NCBI RefSeq assembly: GCF_026626665.1
Contig: NZ_JAPNKE010000002.1
Coordinates: 1,799,204-1,863,203, forward strand
Reading direction: 5' to 3'
From: Nannocystis pusilla
Lineage (GTDB): Bacteria; Myxococcota_A; Polyangia; Nannocystales; Nannocystaceae
DNA: 64,000 nucleotides
In this document: positions 34,108-43,395 of the stretch, piece by piece
Layout of the letters: each line of letters opens with the position of its first letter
Position numbering within the stretch: the first letter of the stretch is position 1
The notes under the pieces: generated by a model
The model's database searches: none
Seen by the model: only the letters and a program-made list of their open reading frames with translations
Told to the model about the DNA's origin: nothing
Translations under genes and position numbers: made by a program

Positions 34108-37100
34108 ATGCGAATCAAGAAGATCGAGGTCAACGGGTTCAAGTCCTTCGCCGACCGCGAGGTCATCCACGTCGACGACCACGTGACGGCGATCCTCGGG
34201 CCCAACGGCTGCGGCAAGTCGAACGTCGTCGACGCGATGCGCTGGTGCCTCGGCGAGCAGCGGGCCAAGCACCTGCGCGGTCAGGGCATGGCCGACGTGA
34301 TCTTCGCCGGTTGCTCGACGCGCGGCCCGGGCAACGCGGCCGAGGTGACGCTGACCTTCCAGAACAACGGGCAGGTCCCGGCCGCCTACCTCAACTTCGC
34401 CGAGATCGCGGTCACGCGCCGGCTGTTCCGCGACGGCACCAGCGAGTACCTCATCAACAAGGTGCCGTGCCGCCTGCGCGACATCCAGGAGCTGATGGCC
34501 GGCACCGGCGCGGGCACGCGCGGCTACTCGATCATCGAGCAGGGCCAGGTCGGCCGGATCGTCAGCTCGAAGGCCGAGGAGCGGCGCTACATCATCGACG
34601 AGGCCGCCGGCATCACCCGCTTCAAGGCGCAGAAGCAGGCCGCGGAGAAGAAGATCGAGCAGACGCAGCAGAACCTGCTGCGCGTGTCCGACGTGCTGTC
34701 GGAGCTCGAGGCGCGGGTCGGCAACCTGCGTCGGCAGGCGCAGAAGGCCGAGCGCTACAAGCGCTACCGCGCCGAGCTGCGCGACCTCGACCTGTGGATC
34801 GCCAGCCACCGCTTCCTCGAGCTCGAGGCGACGCGCCGCGTGCTCGAGGTCCGGCGCGGCGAGCTCGGGGTGCAGGTCGACGACATGCGCGCGAACCTGG
34901 CGGCCGCCGACGCGCGCGGCGAGGCCCAGCGGACCGAGCTGCTGCAGCGCGAGCAGGAGCTGCGCGCGGCCCAGACCACGGTGTTCGACCTCGACAACCG
35001 CATCAAGCTGGCCGAGAGCGAGGGCCAGTTCCGCCGGCGCGAGCAAGAGGGGGCGCGCACGGCGGTCACGCAGGCGCGCGCCGAGGCCGCCGCGGCCGAG
35101 CGCTCGCTGACGGCGCTGCGCGGCGAGCTCGAGCAGGTCACGACCCAGCTCGCGGAGCTGCGCGACGGCGCCGACGAGGGCCACGCCGAGGTCGCGGCAC
35201 GCCTACAAGAAGAGCACGACGGCCTGGCGGCGCGGCTGCGCGGCGAGGTGTCCGAGTTCGAGCGCGCGCGCTCGCAGCTGAACCGCCTGCAGCAGCGCGA
35301 GGCGACCGCGTCGGCCCAGTTGCAGGCGCGCGCCGAGGGCCTGTCCGACCTCGAGCAGCGGATCGCGGCCCTGACCCAGGAGACGGAGCTGCTGGGGATC
35401 CAGCTCGAGCGCGACCGCGCCGACCTCGAGGTGGCGGAGTCCGCCCGCGAGGTGGCGGTCGAGCGGGTCGCGGCGCTGCAGGAGCGTCGCGCGTTCGGTG
35501 ATCGCGAGAAGCAGGCGCTCAAGGGCCAGATCAAGTCGGCCGAGCAGTCCCACGACGCCGCCCGCGCGCAGATGCAGCGGGTGCAGTCGCGGGTGCAGTC
35601 GCTCGAGGAGATCCAGAAGCGCTACCGCGGCTGCGCCAGCGGCGTGCAGACGGTGATCCAGAACCGCGACCTCATCGGCGCCGAGGCCGGCGGCGCGATC
35701 CTCGGCATCCTCGCCGACCACCTGGCCGCGCCCGCCAAGTTCGAGCCGGCGCTGTCGGCGGTGCTCGGCGACCGCCTGCAGGGCGTGGTGGTCGACGGCG
35801 TGCGCGCCAGCGCGGCCGCGGTCTCGCTGCTCAAGGCCAAGCAGGAGGGCCGCACCTCGTTCCTGCCGCGCGAGTGCCGGCCGCGCCGCTCGGAGCATGG
35901 CGCTGAGGGCATGTCCGAAGATGCAGGTGTTTACGGCCCTGGCCTCGAGGACATGCTCCAGCGGACAGGCGTCGTCGGCCGCCTGGTGGACGCGATCGAG
36001 GTGCCCGCCGAGCTGCGGCCGCTGGCGCGCGCGCTGCTCGGCGACACCGTGGTGGTCGAGGACCTGCCGCAGGCGCTCGAGCTGTGGCAGGCCGGGGCGA
36101 CCGCGCCGCTCGTGACCCTGGCCGGCGACCGCGTCGAGCCCTCGGGGGTGGTGATCGGCGGCTCGGCGCAGGGGCTCGACTCGGCGCTGCTGCAGCAGAA
36201 GCGGGAGATCCGCGAGCTGCACGAGCAGGTGACCACGCGCGAGGCCGAGGTCTCGGTGGCGTACGAGCAGGTCCAGGTGCTGGTCGAGCGCCAGAGCCAG
36301 ATCGAGGCCGAGCGCGAGATGAGCGAGGCGGAGCTGCTCGAGTCGGAGAGGGTCCGGCTGTCGCGCGTGCAGGAGGTCAGCCGGCTGCAGCGGGAGATCC
36401 AGCAGCTCGGCCAGCGCGTGGAGCAGCTGACGCGCGAGCGGAACAAGCTGCAGGCGTCGCTCGGCGGCCGCGAGGAGGAGCGGGCGCGCCTGACGGAGGA
36501 GCTCGGGCAGGTGCGCGAGGAGCTGCCGGGGCTGCAGCAGACGATCGTCGACGCCGAGGCGCGCATCGAGATGCTGCGCGAGCAGCAGGCGCAGGTCGCG
36601 GAGATGCTGACCGAGGCGAAGGTGGCGCTGGCGCGCTTCCAGCAGCAGCTCGGGGCGCTGACCGCGGCCGAGGCCCGCCTGTCGCGTCAGGTCGCGGCCG
36701 AGGACGAGCGCCTGCAGCGGCTCGGACAGGCGCAGGTCGAGGGCGAGGCCAAGATCGCGGCGCTCGAGGAGGCGCTGCAGGCGGCCGAGGCCGAGCGCGA
36801 GCAGCAGCTCGAGGCTCACCGCACCGCGACCGCGACGCTGCAGGCGGCGCGCGAGGCCCACGACGCGGTCCGCATGGCCACCGACGAGCTCGACCTGTCG
36901 GTCCGCAAGCTGCGCAACGGCCTCGACGAGCAGCGAGAGCGCCTGGCCGAGGTCGAGAGCGTGCTCAAGGAGCAGCGCATGGAGGCGCAGCACCTGAGCG
37001 CCGACATCCGCGAGCGCTTCGACGCCGAGCTCGAGCTGTCGCTGTGCGACTTCCACGACCGCCCGCTGGCCGGGCCCGACTCCTCGGCGCGCCAGCAGGA

Positions 37101-37740
37101 GCTCAAGCGCGTGCTGGCGCGCATGGGCGAGGTCAACCTGACGGCGATCGAGGAGTACGAGGAGGTCTCGAGCCGCTGCGAGTACCTGTCGACGCAGAAG
37201 CGCGACCTCGAGTCGGCGATCGCCCAGCTGCAGGAGGCGATCGACAAGATCAACAAGACCACGCGCGAGCGCTTCCTCGAGACGTTCAAGGAGATCAACG
37301 AGCGCTTCCAGACGGTGTTCCCGCGGCTGTTCAACGGCGGCCAGGCCCTGCTCAAGCTGACCGACGCCAGCGACCTGCTCGGCACCGGCGTCGAGATCCA
37401 GGCCCAGCCGCCCGGCAAGCAGGTCCGCAACCTCGAGCTGCTGTCCGGCGGCGAGAAGGCGCTCACCGCGGTCAGCCTGATCTTCGCCATCTTCCTCATC
37501 AAGCCGAGCCCGTTCTGCCTCCTCGACGAGGTCGACGCGCCGCTCGACGAGGCCAACGTCGGCCGCTTCGGCGCGATGGTCCAGGAGATGGCGCAGAACA
37601 CCCAGTTCATCATCATCACCCACAACAAGCGGACGATGGAGATCGCCGACCGCCTGTACGGGGTGACGATGGAGACCCGCGGCGTGTCCAAGCTCGTCAG
37701 CGTCAACATCAAGCGCGCGGTCGAGATGGCGGTGGCCTGA
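34108..37740 (+). CDS. smc: Chromosome segregation protein SMC
   Basis: 1210 residues, typical. Chromosome condensation/segregation ATPase working with ScpA/ScpB. MRIKKIEVNGFKSFADREV start (ATG 34108), Walker A GPNGCGKSNVVDAMRW, long coiled coil, hinge (~residues 515-670, with GAILGILADHLAAPAKFEPA), second coiled coil, then LSGGEKALTAVSLIFAIF signature and LLDEVDAPLDEANV Walker B. Odd: the hinge region carries a 14-bp repeat run (residues ~595-620, SEHGAEGMSEDAGVYG) at a site where most SMCs have a short loop. Divergent from ftsY with a ~230-bp gap containing no repeat unit. Confidence 0.95.
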   Translation: MRIKKIEVNGFKSFADREVIHVDDHVTAILGPNGCGKSNVVDAMRWCLGEQRAKHLRGQGMADVIFAGCSTRGPGNAAEVTLTFQNNGQVPAAYLNFAEIAVTRRLFRDGTSEYLINKVPCRLRDIQELMAGTGAGTRGYSIIEQGQVGRIVSSKAEERRYIIDEAAGITRFKAQKQAAEKKIEQTQQNLLRVSDVLSELEARVGNLRRQAQKAERYKRYRAELRDLDLWIASHRFLELEATRRVLEVRRGELGVQVDDMRANLAAADARGEAQRTELLQREQELRAAQTTVFDLDNRIKLAESEGQFRRREQEGARTAVTQARAEAAAAERSLTALRGELEQVTTQLAELRDGADEGHAEVAARLQEEHDGLAARLRGEVSEFERARSQLNRLQQREATASAQLQARAEGLSDLEQRIAALTQETELLGIQLERDRADLEVAESAREVAVERVAALQERRAFGDREKQALKGQIKSAEQSHDAARAQMQRVQSRVQSLEEIQKRYRGCASGVQTVIQNRDLIGAEAGGAILGILADHLAAPAKFEPALSAVLGDRLQGVVVDGVRASAAAVSLLKAKQEGRTSFLPRECRPRRSEHGAEGMSEDAGVYGPGLEDMLQRTGVVGRLVDAIEVPAELRPLARALLGDTVVVEDLPQALELWQAGATAPLVTLAGDRVEPSGVVIGGSAQGLDSALLQQKREIRELHEQVTTREAEVSVAYEQVQVLVERQSQIEAEREMSEAELLESERVRLSRVQEVSRLQREIQQLGQRVEQLTRERNKLQASLGGREEERARLTEELGQVREELPGLQQTIVDAEARIEMLREQQAQVAEMLTEAKVALARFQQQLGALTAAEARLSRQVAAEDERLQRLGQAQVEGEAKIAALEEALQAAEAEREQQLEAHRTATATLQAAREAHDAVRMATDELDLSVRKLRNGLDEQRERLAEVESVLKEQRMEAQHLSADIRERFDAELELSLCDFHDRPLAGPDSSARQQELKRVLARMGEVNLTAIEEYEEVSSRCEYLSTQKRDLESAIAQLQEAIDKINKTTRERFLETFKEINERFQTVFPRLFNGGQALLKLTDASDLLGTGVEIQAQPPGKQVRNLELLSGGEKALTAVSLIFAIFLIKPSPFCLLDEVDAPLDEANVGRFGAMVQEMAQNTQFIIITHNKRTMEIADRLYGVTMETRGVSKLVSVNIKRAVEMAVA
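35895..35969. repeat. Intragenic 14-bp repeat run, six units, in the smc hinge
   Basis: Cores GCATG, GCATG, GCAGG, CCCTG, ACATG and ACAGG at 35895, 35909, 35923, 35937, 35951 and 35965, all on one 14-bp grid. Confidence 0.85.
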
Positions 37741-37763
37741 GGCCGGAGCGGGTGGCCGCGAGG

Positions 37764-37824
37764 GCATGTCCTTCGGGGCATGTCGAAGAGGGCATGTCCG
37801 AGTGGGCATGTTCGATGGGGCATC
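37764..37824. repeat. 14-bp tandem run, five units, between smc and SDR gene
   Basis: Cores GCATG (four times) and GCATC at 37764, 37778, 37792, 37806 and 37820. The units are near-identical GGGCATGTCCGAAG-type 14-mers, the clearest direct tandem in the window. Confidence 0.9.
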
Positions 37825-37897
37825 CGCAGGCGGCGATGTGGTCCGGCTCACGGCGGCGGCGGTGCCGCGGCGGGCGGAAACCGGGCATCGTGGCGGC

Positions 37898-38689
37898 ATG
37901 AGCATCTTTCGCGCGGACGCGCTGCAGGGACTGGTCGCCCTCGTCACCGGCGGGGGCTCGGGGATCGGGGCGTCGATCGCGGTGACGCTGGCGGAGCACG
38001 GGGCCCGCGTGGCGGTGTGCGGGCGGACGCAGGCCAAGCTCGACGCGACGGCGGAGGCGATCGCGGCGGTCGGCGGCGAGGCGCTGGCGGTGACGGCCGA
38101 CGTGCGCCGGCCGGAGCAGGTCGAGGCGGTGATGCAGGCGATCGAGGCCCGCTGGGGCCGGCTCGACGTGCTGGTCAACTCGGCGGCCGGCAACTTCCTG
38201 TGCCCGGCCGCGAGCCTGTCGCCCAACGGCTTCGGCACCGTGGTCGACATCGACCTCAAGGGCACGTTCAACGCCTGCAAGGCGGCGCTGCCGCTGCTGT
38301 CGCGCGCGGGCGGGTCGATCCTCAACATCTCGGCGACGCTGCACTACGGCGGCACGCCGCTGCAGGTCCACGCGGCCAGCGCGAAGGCGGGCATCGACGC
38401 GCTCACGCGCACGCTGGCGGTCGAGTGGGGAGCGGCGGGGATCCGCGTCAACGTGATCGCGCCCGGGCCGATCGACAACACCGAGGGGATCACCCGCCTC
38501 TTGCCGCCCGAGCTGCGCGCCAAGGCCGAGCGGGCGATCCCGCTGCGGCGCTTCGGCCAGCCGCGCGAGATCGCCGAGGCCGCGGTGTTCCTGGCCTCGC
38601 CCGCGAGCGCCTACACGACCGGCGCGACGCTGGTGATCGACGGCGGCAGCTGGCTCACCGGGATGGGCCTGATGACGCTCGGCGAGTAG
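37898..38689 (+). CDS. SDR-family 2,4-dienoyl-CoA reductase-like protein
   Basis: 263 residues. NADP-dependent short-chain dehydrogenase: ALVTGGGSGIGASIAVTLA cofactor motif, CGRTQAKL, NSAAGNFLCPAASLSPNGF, NISATLHYGGTPLQVHAASA, APGPIDNTEGI. These match the peroxisomal-type 2,4-dienoyl-CoA reductase branch, which helps beta-oxidise polyunsaturated acyl-CoAs. As in that branch, the classical YxxxK catalytic Tyr is replaced (HAASAKAG keeps Lys only). Starts about 160 bp after smc, beyond a 14-bp repeat run. A generic FabG-like role is the alternative. Confidence 0.8.
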   Translation: MSIFRADALQGLVALVTGGGSGIGASIAVTLAEHGARVAVCGRTQAKLDATAEAIAAVGGEALAVTADVRRPEQVEAVMQAIEARWGRLDVLVNSAAGNFLCPAASLSPNGFGTVVDIDLKGTFNACKAALPLLSRAGGSILNISATLHYGGTPLQVHAASAKAGIDALTRTLAVEWGAAGIRVNVIAPGPIDNTEGITRLLPPELRAKAERAIPLRRFGQPREIAEAAVFLASPASAYTTGATLVIDGGSWLTGMGLMTLGE

Positions 38690-38755
38690 CGGGCGCGGAC
38701 GAGCCGCGATCGGACACGCAGCGCCCCGCGGTTTTGCGTTACCTTGTCCGCTCGC

Positions 38756-40849
38756 ATGAGCGCGAGCGCGAGCGCGGCTCACTACGTGCAAGAGGTCGGC
38801 GCGATCCTGGGGACCGCGGCGGTGACCAGCTTGCTGTCGCAGCGGCTGCACCAGCCGCCGGTGCTCGGCTACCTGCTCGCGGGCATGATCCTCGGCCCGC
38901 ACGTGCCGGGCATCATCATCGGCGGCGAGAGCAGCGTGCAGCTGGCCCACTCGCTGTCCGAGTTCGGGGTCATCCTGCTGATGTTCACCATCGGCATCGA
39001 GTTCAGCCTGCGCAAGATCGTGAAGATCGGGCTGCCGGCGGCGCTGACGGCGGTGATCGAGGTCGGGCTGATGATCTCGCTCGGCTACATGGTCGGGCGC
39101 CTGTTCGGCTGGGACTCGACGGCGAGCCTGTTCGTCGGCGCGTGCCTCGGCATCTCGTCGACGATGCTGGTGGCCAAGGCGTTCGAGGAGCAGCGCCTGC
39201 GCGGCGGCTTCGTCGAGGTCGTGTTCGCGGTGCTGGTGTTCGAGGACATGATCGCCATCCTGCTGCTGGCGATCCTCACCGGCCTGGCCTCGGGGACAGG
39301 TCTGTCGCCGGTCGACTTCGCGCTCACGGTCGGCAAGCTGCTGGCGTTCCTGCTGGCGATGCTGGCGGCGGGCCTCCTGGTGGTGCCGCGCTTCATCCGC
39401 GGGGTGGTGCGGATCGGTCGCGCCGAGACGACGCTGATCGCCGGCATCGCGGTGTGCTTCGGCATGGCGGCGTTCGCGTCGGCCTCGGGCTACTCGGTCG
39501 CGCTCGGGGCGTTCCTCGCCGGCATGCTGGTGTCGGAGTCGGGCGAGGGGCCGAAGGTCGAGCACGTGATCCAGCCGCTGCGCGACCTGTTCGCCGCGGT
39601 GTTCTTCATCTCGATCGGGATGACCGTCGACCCGGTGCTGGTGGCCCAGCACTGGCTGCCGGTGCTCGTGCTGACGGCGGTGGTGCTGGCCGGCAAGGTG
39701 TTCGGGGTGTCGCTCGGCTCGTTCCTGGCCGGCAACGGGCTGCGCCGCTCGGTCCGCGCCGGGATGAGCCTGGCCCAGATCGGCGAGTTCTCGTTCATCA
39801 TCGCCGGCCTCGGGCTGCAGACCGGCGCGATCCCGGAGTACATCCTGCCGATCATGGTGGCGGTCGCGATCCTCACTTCGCTGACCACGCCGGTGATGGT
39901 CCGCCGCTCCGAGCGCGGGGCCGAGGCGGTCGATCGCTGGCTGCCCGATCGCCTGCAGACGTTCGTGACGTTCTACGACGGGTGGATCGAGCAGCTGCGC
40001 TCGGCGCCCCGCAGCGCGGCGGTCGGCCGGCGCGTCCGCGGGCCGCTGGTGATGCTGCTCGTCGACGCGACGCTGTTGGTGGCGCTGCTGGCCGGGTCGA
40101 GCCTGGTCCACTGGCAGGCGGTCGAGGCGATGTTCCAGGCGACGCACCTGTCGCCGACGGTGATCGAGATCCTGTACGTCGGCGCGACGCTGGCGCTCGC
40201 GGGCGTGCTGTTCGTCGGCGTGCTGCGCCGCGCTGCGGCCCTGGCCCGCGCGCTGGCTGCGGTGGTGCTGCCGACCCGCGAAGACGGCAAGCTCGACCTC
40301 GGCTCGGCGCCGCGGCGCGCGTTCACGGTGGCGATCGAGCTGGCGCTGTCGCTGGTGATCGGCCTGCCGCTGGTGGCGGTGCTGCAGCCGTTCCTGCCGC
40401 TGAGCTCGGGCTTCGCCGTGTTCGCGCTGTTGGTGGCGGCGCTCGGCTACAACGTGTGGCGCAGCATCGGCAACCTCGACGGCCACGTGCGCGCAGGCAC
40501 CGAGCTGATCGTCGAGGTGCTGGCCCGCCAGGGTCAGGGCGGCGCCAGCGGTCCGGCCGCGCATCAATCGCTGGTCGAGGTGGCGCCGATGCTGCCGGGC
40601 TTCCCGGACATGACGCCGGTGACGCTGAGCGCGACGAGCCCGGCGATCGGGCAGACGCTCGCGGAGCTCAATCTGCGCGCGCGCACCGGGGCGTCGGTGC
40701 TGTCGATCAACCGCGCGTCGGCGGGCGTGGTGCTGCCCGAGGCCCACGAGCGGCTGCAGGCGGGCGACACGCTGACGCTGGCCGGCGGCCACGAGGCGAT
40801 CGAACGCGCCAGCGCGCTGCTGCAGCGGGGGATCGTCCTCGGCGAGTGA
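38756..40849 (+). CDS. CPA2-family cation/proton antiporter with RCK_C domain (KefB-like)
   Basis: 697 residues from ATG 38756; an in-frame TTG at 38744 is less likely. Twelve-helix Na+/H+ exchanger fold: LHQPPVLGYLLAGMILGPHV, LSEFGVILLMFTIGIEFSLR, FVGACLGISSTMLVAKAFEE, LVFEDMIAILLLAIL, SVALGAFLAGMLVSES, ISIGMTVDPVLV. Extra helices (430-560) and a C-terminal TrkA-C/RCK_C domain (IGQTLAELNLRARTGASVLS) follow; no RCK_N Rossmann domain is visible. Likely K+ or Na+ efflux in pH/osmotic homeostasis. Confidence 0.88.
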   Translation: MSASASAAHYVQEVGAILGTAAVTSLLSQRLHQPPVLGYLLAGMILGPHVPGIIIGGESSVQLAHSLSEFGVILLMFTIGIEFSLRKIVKIGLPAALTAVIEVGLMISLGYMVGRLFGWDSTASLFVGACLGISSTMLVAKAFEEQRLRGGFVEVVFAVLVFEDMIAILLLAILTGLASGTGLSPVDFALTVGKLLAFLLAMLAAGLLVVPRFIRGVVRIGRAETTLIAGIAVCFGMAAFASASGYSVALGAFLAGMLVSESGEGPKVEHVIQPLRDLFAAVFFISIGMTVDPVLVAQHWLPVLVLTAVVLAGKVFGVSLGSFLAGNGLRRSVRAGMSLAQIGEFSFIIAGLGLQTGAIPEYILPIMVAVAILTSLTTPVMVRRSERGAEAVDRWLPDRLQTFVTFYDGWIEQLRSAPRSAAVGRRVRGPLVMLLVDATLLVALLAGSSLVHWQAVEAMFQATHLSPTVIEILYVGATLALAGVLFVGVLRRAAALARALAAVVLPTREDGKLDLGSAPRRAFTVAIELALSLVIGLPLVAVLQPFLPLSSGFAVFALLVAALGYNVWRSIGNLDGHVRAGTELIVEVLARQGQGGASGPAAHQSLVEVAPMLPGFPDMTPVTLSATSPAIGQTLAELNLRARTGASVLSINRASAGVVLPEAHERLQAGDTLTLAGGHEAIERASALLQRGIVLGE

Positions 40850-40869
40850 GAGCGGTCGTCGCGAAAGCG

Positions 40870-41035
40870 GCGACGAGGTTGCGATCGGAGATGCGCGAGT
40901 GATCGGCGTGCGGTGGTGAGGCGTCGGCGCGGACGCGGCGACGAGGTCGCGGCGAGCAGCGATGTGCCAGTGATTCGCGTGCGTGGTGAGGCGTCGGGGC
41001 CCAGAGGCGTCGACGAGGTGGTGACCGCGAGGGTT
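40870..41035. repeat. Degenerate ~70-bp tandem repeat
   Basis: GCGACGAGG at 40870 and 40938, with a GTCGACGAGG variant near 41010. GTGGTGAGGCGTCGG at 40913 and 40983. Two and a half copies fill most of the gap 40850-41221; no gene is seen there. Confidence 0.65.
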
Positions 41036-41221
41036 CTCCTCATGGGCTCGCTGGCGTCAACGGCGGACGGCGCGCCTGCACGAGCCGCGGCCTGAAGGGC
41101 TCGCGAGGTTCGTCGCTCGAGCGTCGCAGGGCCGTCGCTCCGCGGGAGTCGTTGCCGGCGAGGGAGTTGTGGGCCCTAACTCCGGGGTCGAGCCGGCTCG
41201 CGGCGCGACGAGGAGCCCGAC

Positions 41222-42638
41222 ATGGACGAGGTCCGACCTCCGCACATCGAGACCCGCGAGGACGCGCGCGACCCCGACGTCCCGGAAGCCGAAGGGCGCG
41301 CGAAGGGCTTCGTGTTCGCCGCGGCGGTGGTCGCGGCGGTGGTGCTCGGCGCGCTCGGCAGCCAGGTGGCCGACGGGCTCGTCGTGCTCGGGGCGGTGCC
41401 GTTCGCGTTCGTGCTGTTCGTGCTGGTCCTCCTCGGCGTGGCGCTGTTCCACGGCCACACGCTGCAGGTGGCGCTCGGCGGGGCGCTCGTGATCACGGTC
41501 TACACGGCGGTGTTCGCCCCTGGGTTCGCGTGGCCGGCCGAGCAGGCGCACCCGGGGCTGTGGGGCCACCTGCTCCACGAGGGCGAGCACACGCTGCTGA
41601 ACCTCGGCGGGCTGCTCCTCGGCTTCTCGCTGCTGGCCAAGTTCTTCGAGCACTCGGGCGTGCCCGACAACCTGTCGCGGCTCCTGCCGCGGCGCCCGAT
41701 CCTCGGCGCCTTCACGCTGCTGGCGCTGGTGTGGGTCATCTCGTCGTTCCTCGACAACATCGCGGCGGCGATGATCGGCGGGGTGATGGCTCGCTCGGCG
41801 TTCCGCGAGCGGGTGACGGTCGGCTACGTGGCGGCGCTGGTGGCCGCGAGCAACGCGGGCGGGGCGTGGAGCGTGCTCGGCGACACGACGACGACGATGA
41901 TGTGGCTCGACGGGGTGTCGCCGCTGGCGGTGCTGCGGGCGATCGTCGCCAGCGCGGTGGCGCTCCTGATCTGCGGGGTGTTCGGGGCGGTGCAGCAGTC
42001 GCGCGTGCAGGCGATCGCGCCGGCGACCGGCGAGACGAAGCCGATCGATCGGGTGCAGGTGATGATCGTGGTGCTGATCCTGGCGGGCGCGATCGGGGCG
42101 AACTTTTTGTTCACGGGGCCGTGGGCGGGCTTCTTCGCCGGCGGCCCGTGGTACGGGGTGTGGGCGGCGATCCTCATCGGAGCGCTGCTGCGGCGGCCGG
42201 CCTGGGACGAGCTGCCCGGCGCGGCCAAGGGGGCGCTGTTCCTGCTGTCGCTGGTGTGGTGCGCGTCGCTGATGCCGGTGCGCGCGCTCCCCGGCGTCGT
42301 GGTCGACGGCGCTCGGGCTCGGCTTCGTGTCCGCGGTGTTCGACAACATCCCGCTGACCAAGCTGGCGCTCGAGCAGAGCGGCTACGACTGGGGACTGGT
42401 GGCGTTCAGCGTCGGGTTCGGCGGGTCGATGATCTGGTTCGGCTCGTCGGCTGGGGTCGCCATCTCGAAGGACTTTCCGGAGGCGCGGCACACGTTGCGC
42501 TACCTGAAGGAGGGCTGGCCGGTGGTCCTGGCGTACGTGGTGGCGTTCTTCACCATGCTGCTGGCGCTGCAGTGGTCGCCCCAGGCGAAGCGCGACGAGG
42601 CGGCTCCCGGGGTGCCGGCGGCGCAAGCGAGGGAGTAG
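41222..42638 (+). CDS. NhaD/ArsB/CitM-superfamily ion transporter (one frame break)
   Basis: About 470 residues, ~11 transmembrane helices. The two inverted halves each have the re-entrant motif of the ion-transporter superfamily: VISSFLDNIAAAMIGG (first half) and VSAVFDNIPLTKLALEQ (second half), plus NAGGAWSVLGDTTTTMMW and GFGGSMIWFGSSAGVA. Most like NhaD-type Na+/H+ antiporters and citrate transporters. The frame breaks near 42295 just before LGLGFVSAVFDNIP; one base restores it. Substrate not certain. Confidence 0.82.
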
Positions 42639-42800
42639 AGGCCGGGCGGGCGTATCGCGGCGAGCGAGCGGCTGCAGCGACTGCGCGGGCCAGGCGGGAC
42701 GAGCTTCTCGACACCTGCAGGACCTGTCCACGCCGGCAAGGCGCGCAGCTGGACGCCGCGAGGGCGCCTCGGCAGGCGCAGGGCCGCGTCGCGCCATGAG

Positions 42801-42861
42801 ACATGTTTATAAAGACATGTGCGAAAGGACATGCCTGTTGTGGCATGTCCTTTCGGTCACG
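42801..42861. repeat. 14-bp-phased run, five units, with perfect hairpin between convergent genes
   Basis: Cores ACATG, ACATG, ACATG, GCATG and TCACG at 42801, 42815, 42829, 42843 and 42857. AAAGGACATGCC (42824-42835) pairs perfectly with 42842-42853 around a 6-nt loop, giving a symmetric terminator-like structure with T/A ends. Confidence 0.9.
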
Positions 42862-43353
42862 TCATTCGCGCGCGAACTCGACGGCGGCGGCGACGATCCG
42901 GTCGAGCGAGCGGGCGAGGACGTGGGCGTCGTCGACGACCTCGAGGCGGACGGCCGGATAGGCGGCGGCCCAGGCCTCGATCGCGGCGACGGGGATGAGC
43001 TCGTCGTGGCGGCCGTGAATGACGTGCGTCGGGCACGGCGGCGCGAGCTCGAGGACGTCGGCGGGGGGCTCGCTCAGGATGAGGGCCGGGGCGGCGAGGA
43101 CGAGGCCGCGGACGCGTCCGCCGGCGCGGTGGTGGAGGATCGCGCCGCACAGGGCGGTGATTCCGCCGTAGCTCGAGCCGACGAGGACGCAGCCGTCGTG
43201 GGCGGCGAGCTCGGGCACGAGGGCGGCGACCCGCGCTGCGAGGTTCATGCCGGTGAAGTCGGGCGCCACGAGGTCGAGCCCGGCGGCGCGCAGCGCCTGG
43301 GCCTTGCGCCCCTGGGGGCTGCCCTCGAGGCCGTGGCAGAAGACGACCTTCAT
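42862..43353 (-). CDS. Small alpha/beta hydrolase (YqiA/RBBP9-like)
   Basis: 163 residues from ATG 43353. Compact alpha/beta-hydrolase: VVFCHGLEGSPQGRKAQ at the N-terminus, nucleophile elbow LVGSSYGGITAL (GxSxG), THVIHGRHDELIP with the catalytic Asp region, and late His in DDAHVLAR. Likely an esterase or lipase on small substrates. The stop is at the edge of a repeat run. Divergent from aat with 42 bp between them. Confidence 0.8.
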   Translation of the reverse strand: MKVVFCHGLEGSPQGRKAQALRAAGLDLVAPDFTGMNLAARVAALVPELAAHDGCVLVGSSYGGITALCGAILHHRAGGRVRGLVLAAPALILSEPPADVLELAPPCPTHVIHGRHDELIPVAAIEAWAAAYPAVRLEVVDDAHVLARSLDRIVAAAVEFARE

Positions 43354-43395
43354 GGCACGACAGGATACGCGGCGAGCCGGCCGCCGTGGTAGGCC

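Noticed and set aside
37764..37824. Five regularly spaced units considered as a CRISPR array
   Set aside because: Units are contiguous 14-mers without 25-40-bp unique spacers, and no cas genes are present in the window.
35203..40792. Very long antisense open frames (about 1000 residues each) opposite smc and the antiporter
   Set aside because: They mirror codon-position GC bias in the true genes, have Arg/Leu/His-rich or repetitive composition and no domain motifs; the + strand genes are unambiguous.
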